From JANMEX01 sp031423755 (GTDB lineage Bacteria; Pseudomonadota; Alphaproteobacteria; Rhizobiales; Rhizobiaceae), in NCBI GenBank assembly GCA_031423755.1, contig JANPGC010000152.1:1-5873 (forward strand): DNA of 5,873 nucleotides, read 5' to 3'. Of this stretch, positions 5,580 through 5,873 are shown in pieces. The notes beneath the pieces were generated by a model, which was given only the letters and a program-made list of their open reading frames with translations, ran no database searches and had not been told where the DNA came from. A program made the position numbers and the translations under genes. Every line of letters begins with the position of its first letter. The first letter of the stretch is position 1.

Positions 5580-5873
5580 ATGAAAACAATGCTACTGCTT
5601 GCACTTGCGCTCTCGGTCAGCGCGCCTGCGTTTTTGTCCCCTGCAAGCGCAGCGCCGAAGCGTGTGGACGGCCTTCGGTGCAACTCCGCGAATGCCGCCA
5701 ATGCAGCTTGGGTCGGCTTCTTCAGCGGCTACAGAGCGGACCCGATCATCTCCAATGGCGATGACCGGCGGATCAACATAACGGTCTGGCGCTGCTTCAA
5801 GACCAAAGCGGACTGCACGGCGTGGAAATACTGGATGCAGACGGATTATCTTGCGGGCGGTCAGACCACTTGG
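5580..5873 (+). CDS. Small exported cysteine-containing protein, 3' truncated
   Basis: An open frame of 98 codons begins at ATG 5580 and runs off the window end. It has a clear signal peptide: MKTMLLLALALSVSAPAF with a positively charged start and hydrophobic core, and a likely cut at ASA-AP (after residue 24), so the mature part is probably periplasmic or secreted. An AAAGG ribosome site (5567-5571) lies eight bases before the ATG. The mature part has cysteines at 34, 72 and 79, which could form disulphides after export, and many aromatic residues (WVGFFSGY, VWRCF, WKYWMQTDY). I do not recognise the family. Shorter open frames in other phases overlap it but lack a leader or ribosome site. 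It is divergent from the oxidoreductase gene, sharing a 161-base upstream region; I found no convincing plus-strand promoter there. Confidence 0.75.
   Translation, partial: MKTMLLLALALSVSAPAFLSPASAAPKRVDGLRCNSANAANAAWVGFFSGYRADPIISNGDDRRINITVWRCFKTKADCTAWKYWMQTDYLAGGQTTW

Noticed and set aside
1..5873. CRISPR arrays, tRNA genes, insertion sequences, integrase or target-site duplications around the accessory block
   Set aside because: No spaced direct repeats, cloverleaf, transposase motifs or matching repeats at the block edges were seen by eye.

Overview
The window looks like chromosomal DNA of an alphaproteobacterium. The fairly GC-rich coding, the style of the oligopeptidase B, and a Gfo/Idh/MocA-aldo/keto reductase fusion suggest the Hyphomicrobiales (Brucella/Ochrobactrum-like). 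That placement is inference from protein character, not a search. Two blocks of ordinary-looking genes flank a compact accessory block of about 2 kb.

Left block (1-1375, + strand): the C-terminal third of oligopeptidase B, with its full Ser-Asp-His triad visible, followed by a small exported protein of unknown function.

Accessory block (about 1376-3329, + strand): a HigB/HigA-type toxin-antitoxin pair, toxin gene first, with a 4-nt ATGA overlap. It is driven by a promoter with perfect consensus -35 and -10 hexamers. A perfect 18-bp palindrome fills most of the spacer and reaches into the -10 box, as expected for antitoxin autorepression. The predicted transcript start is only a few bases before the toxin ATG, so the toxin mRNA is probably leaderless. 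Directly downstream, with no visible terminator, is a two-domain protein. It has an N-terminal NucS/DUF91-like PD-(D/E)XK nuclease with an intact motif set and a C-terminal PUA/EVE-like domain of the kind linked to modified-base recognition. No methyltransferase is present. The simplest reading is a candidate modification-dependent (type IV-like) restriction factor linked to a toxin-antitoxin pair. This is the part of the window most likely to be biologically new.

Right block (3415-5873): a 667-residue minus-strand fusion of a Gfo/Idh/MocA dehydrogenase with an aldo/keto reductase, both with catalytic residues in place. Its upstream region has a candidate promoter overlapped by a near-perfect LacI/GalR-type operator, suggesting control by a sugar-responsive repressor. 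Divergent from it, and cut by the window end, is a small exported cysteine-containing protein of unknown function.

There are no tRNA or rRNA genes, CRISPR arrays, insertion sequences or convincing intrinsic terminators. The longest stretch without a gene is about 160 bases (5419-5579), which holds the operator and candidate promoter.
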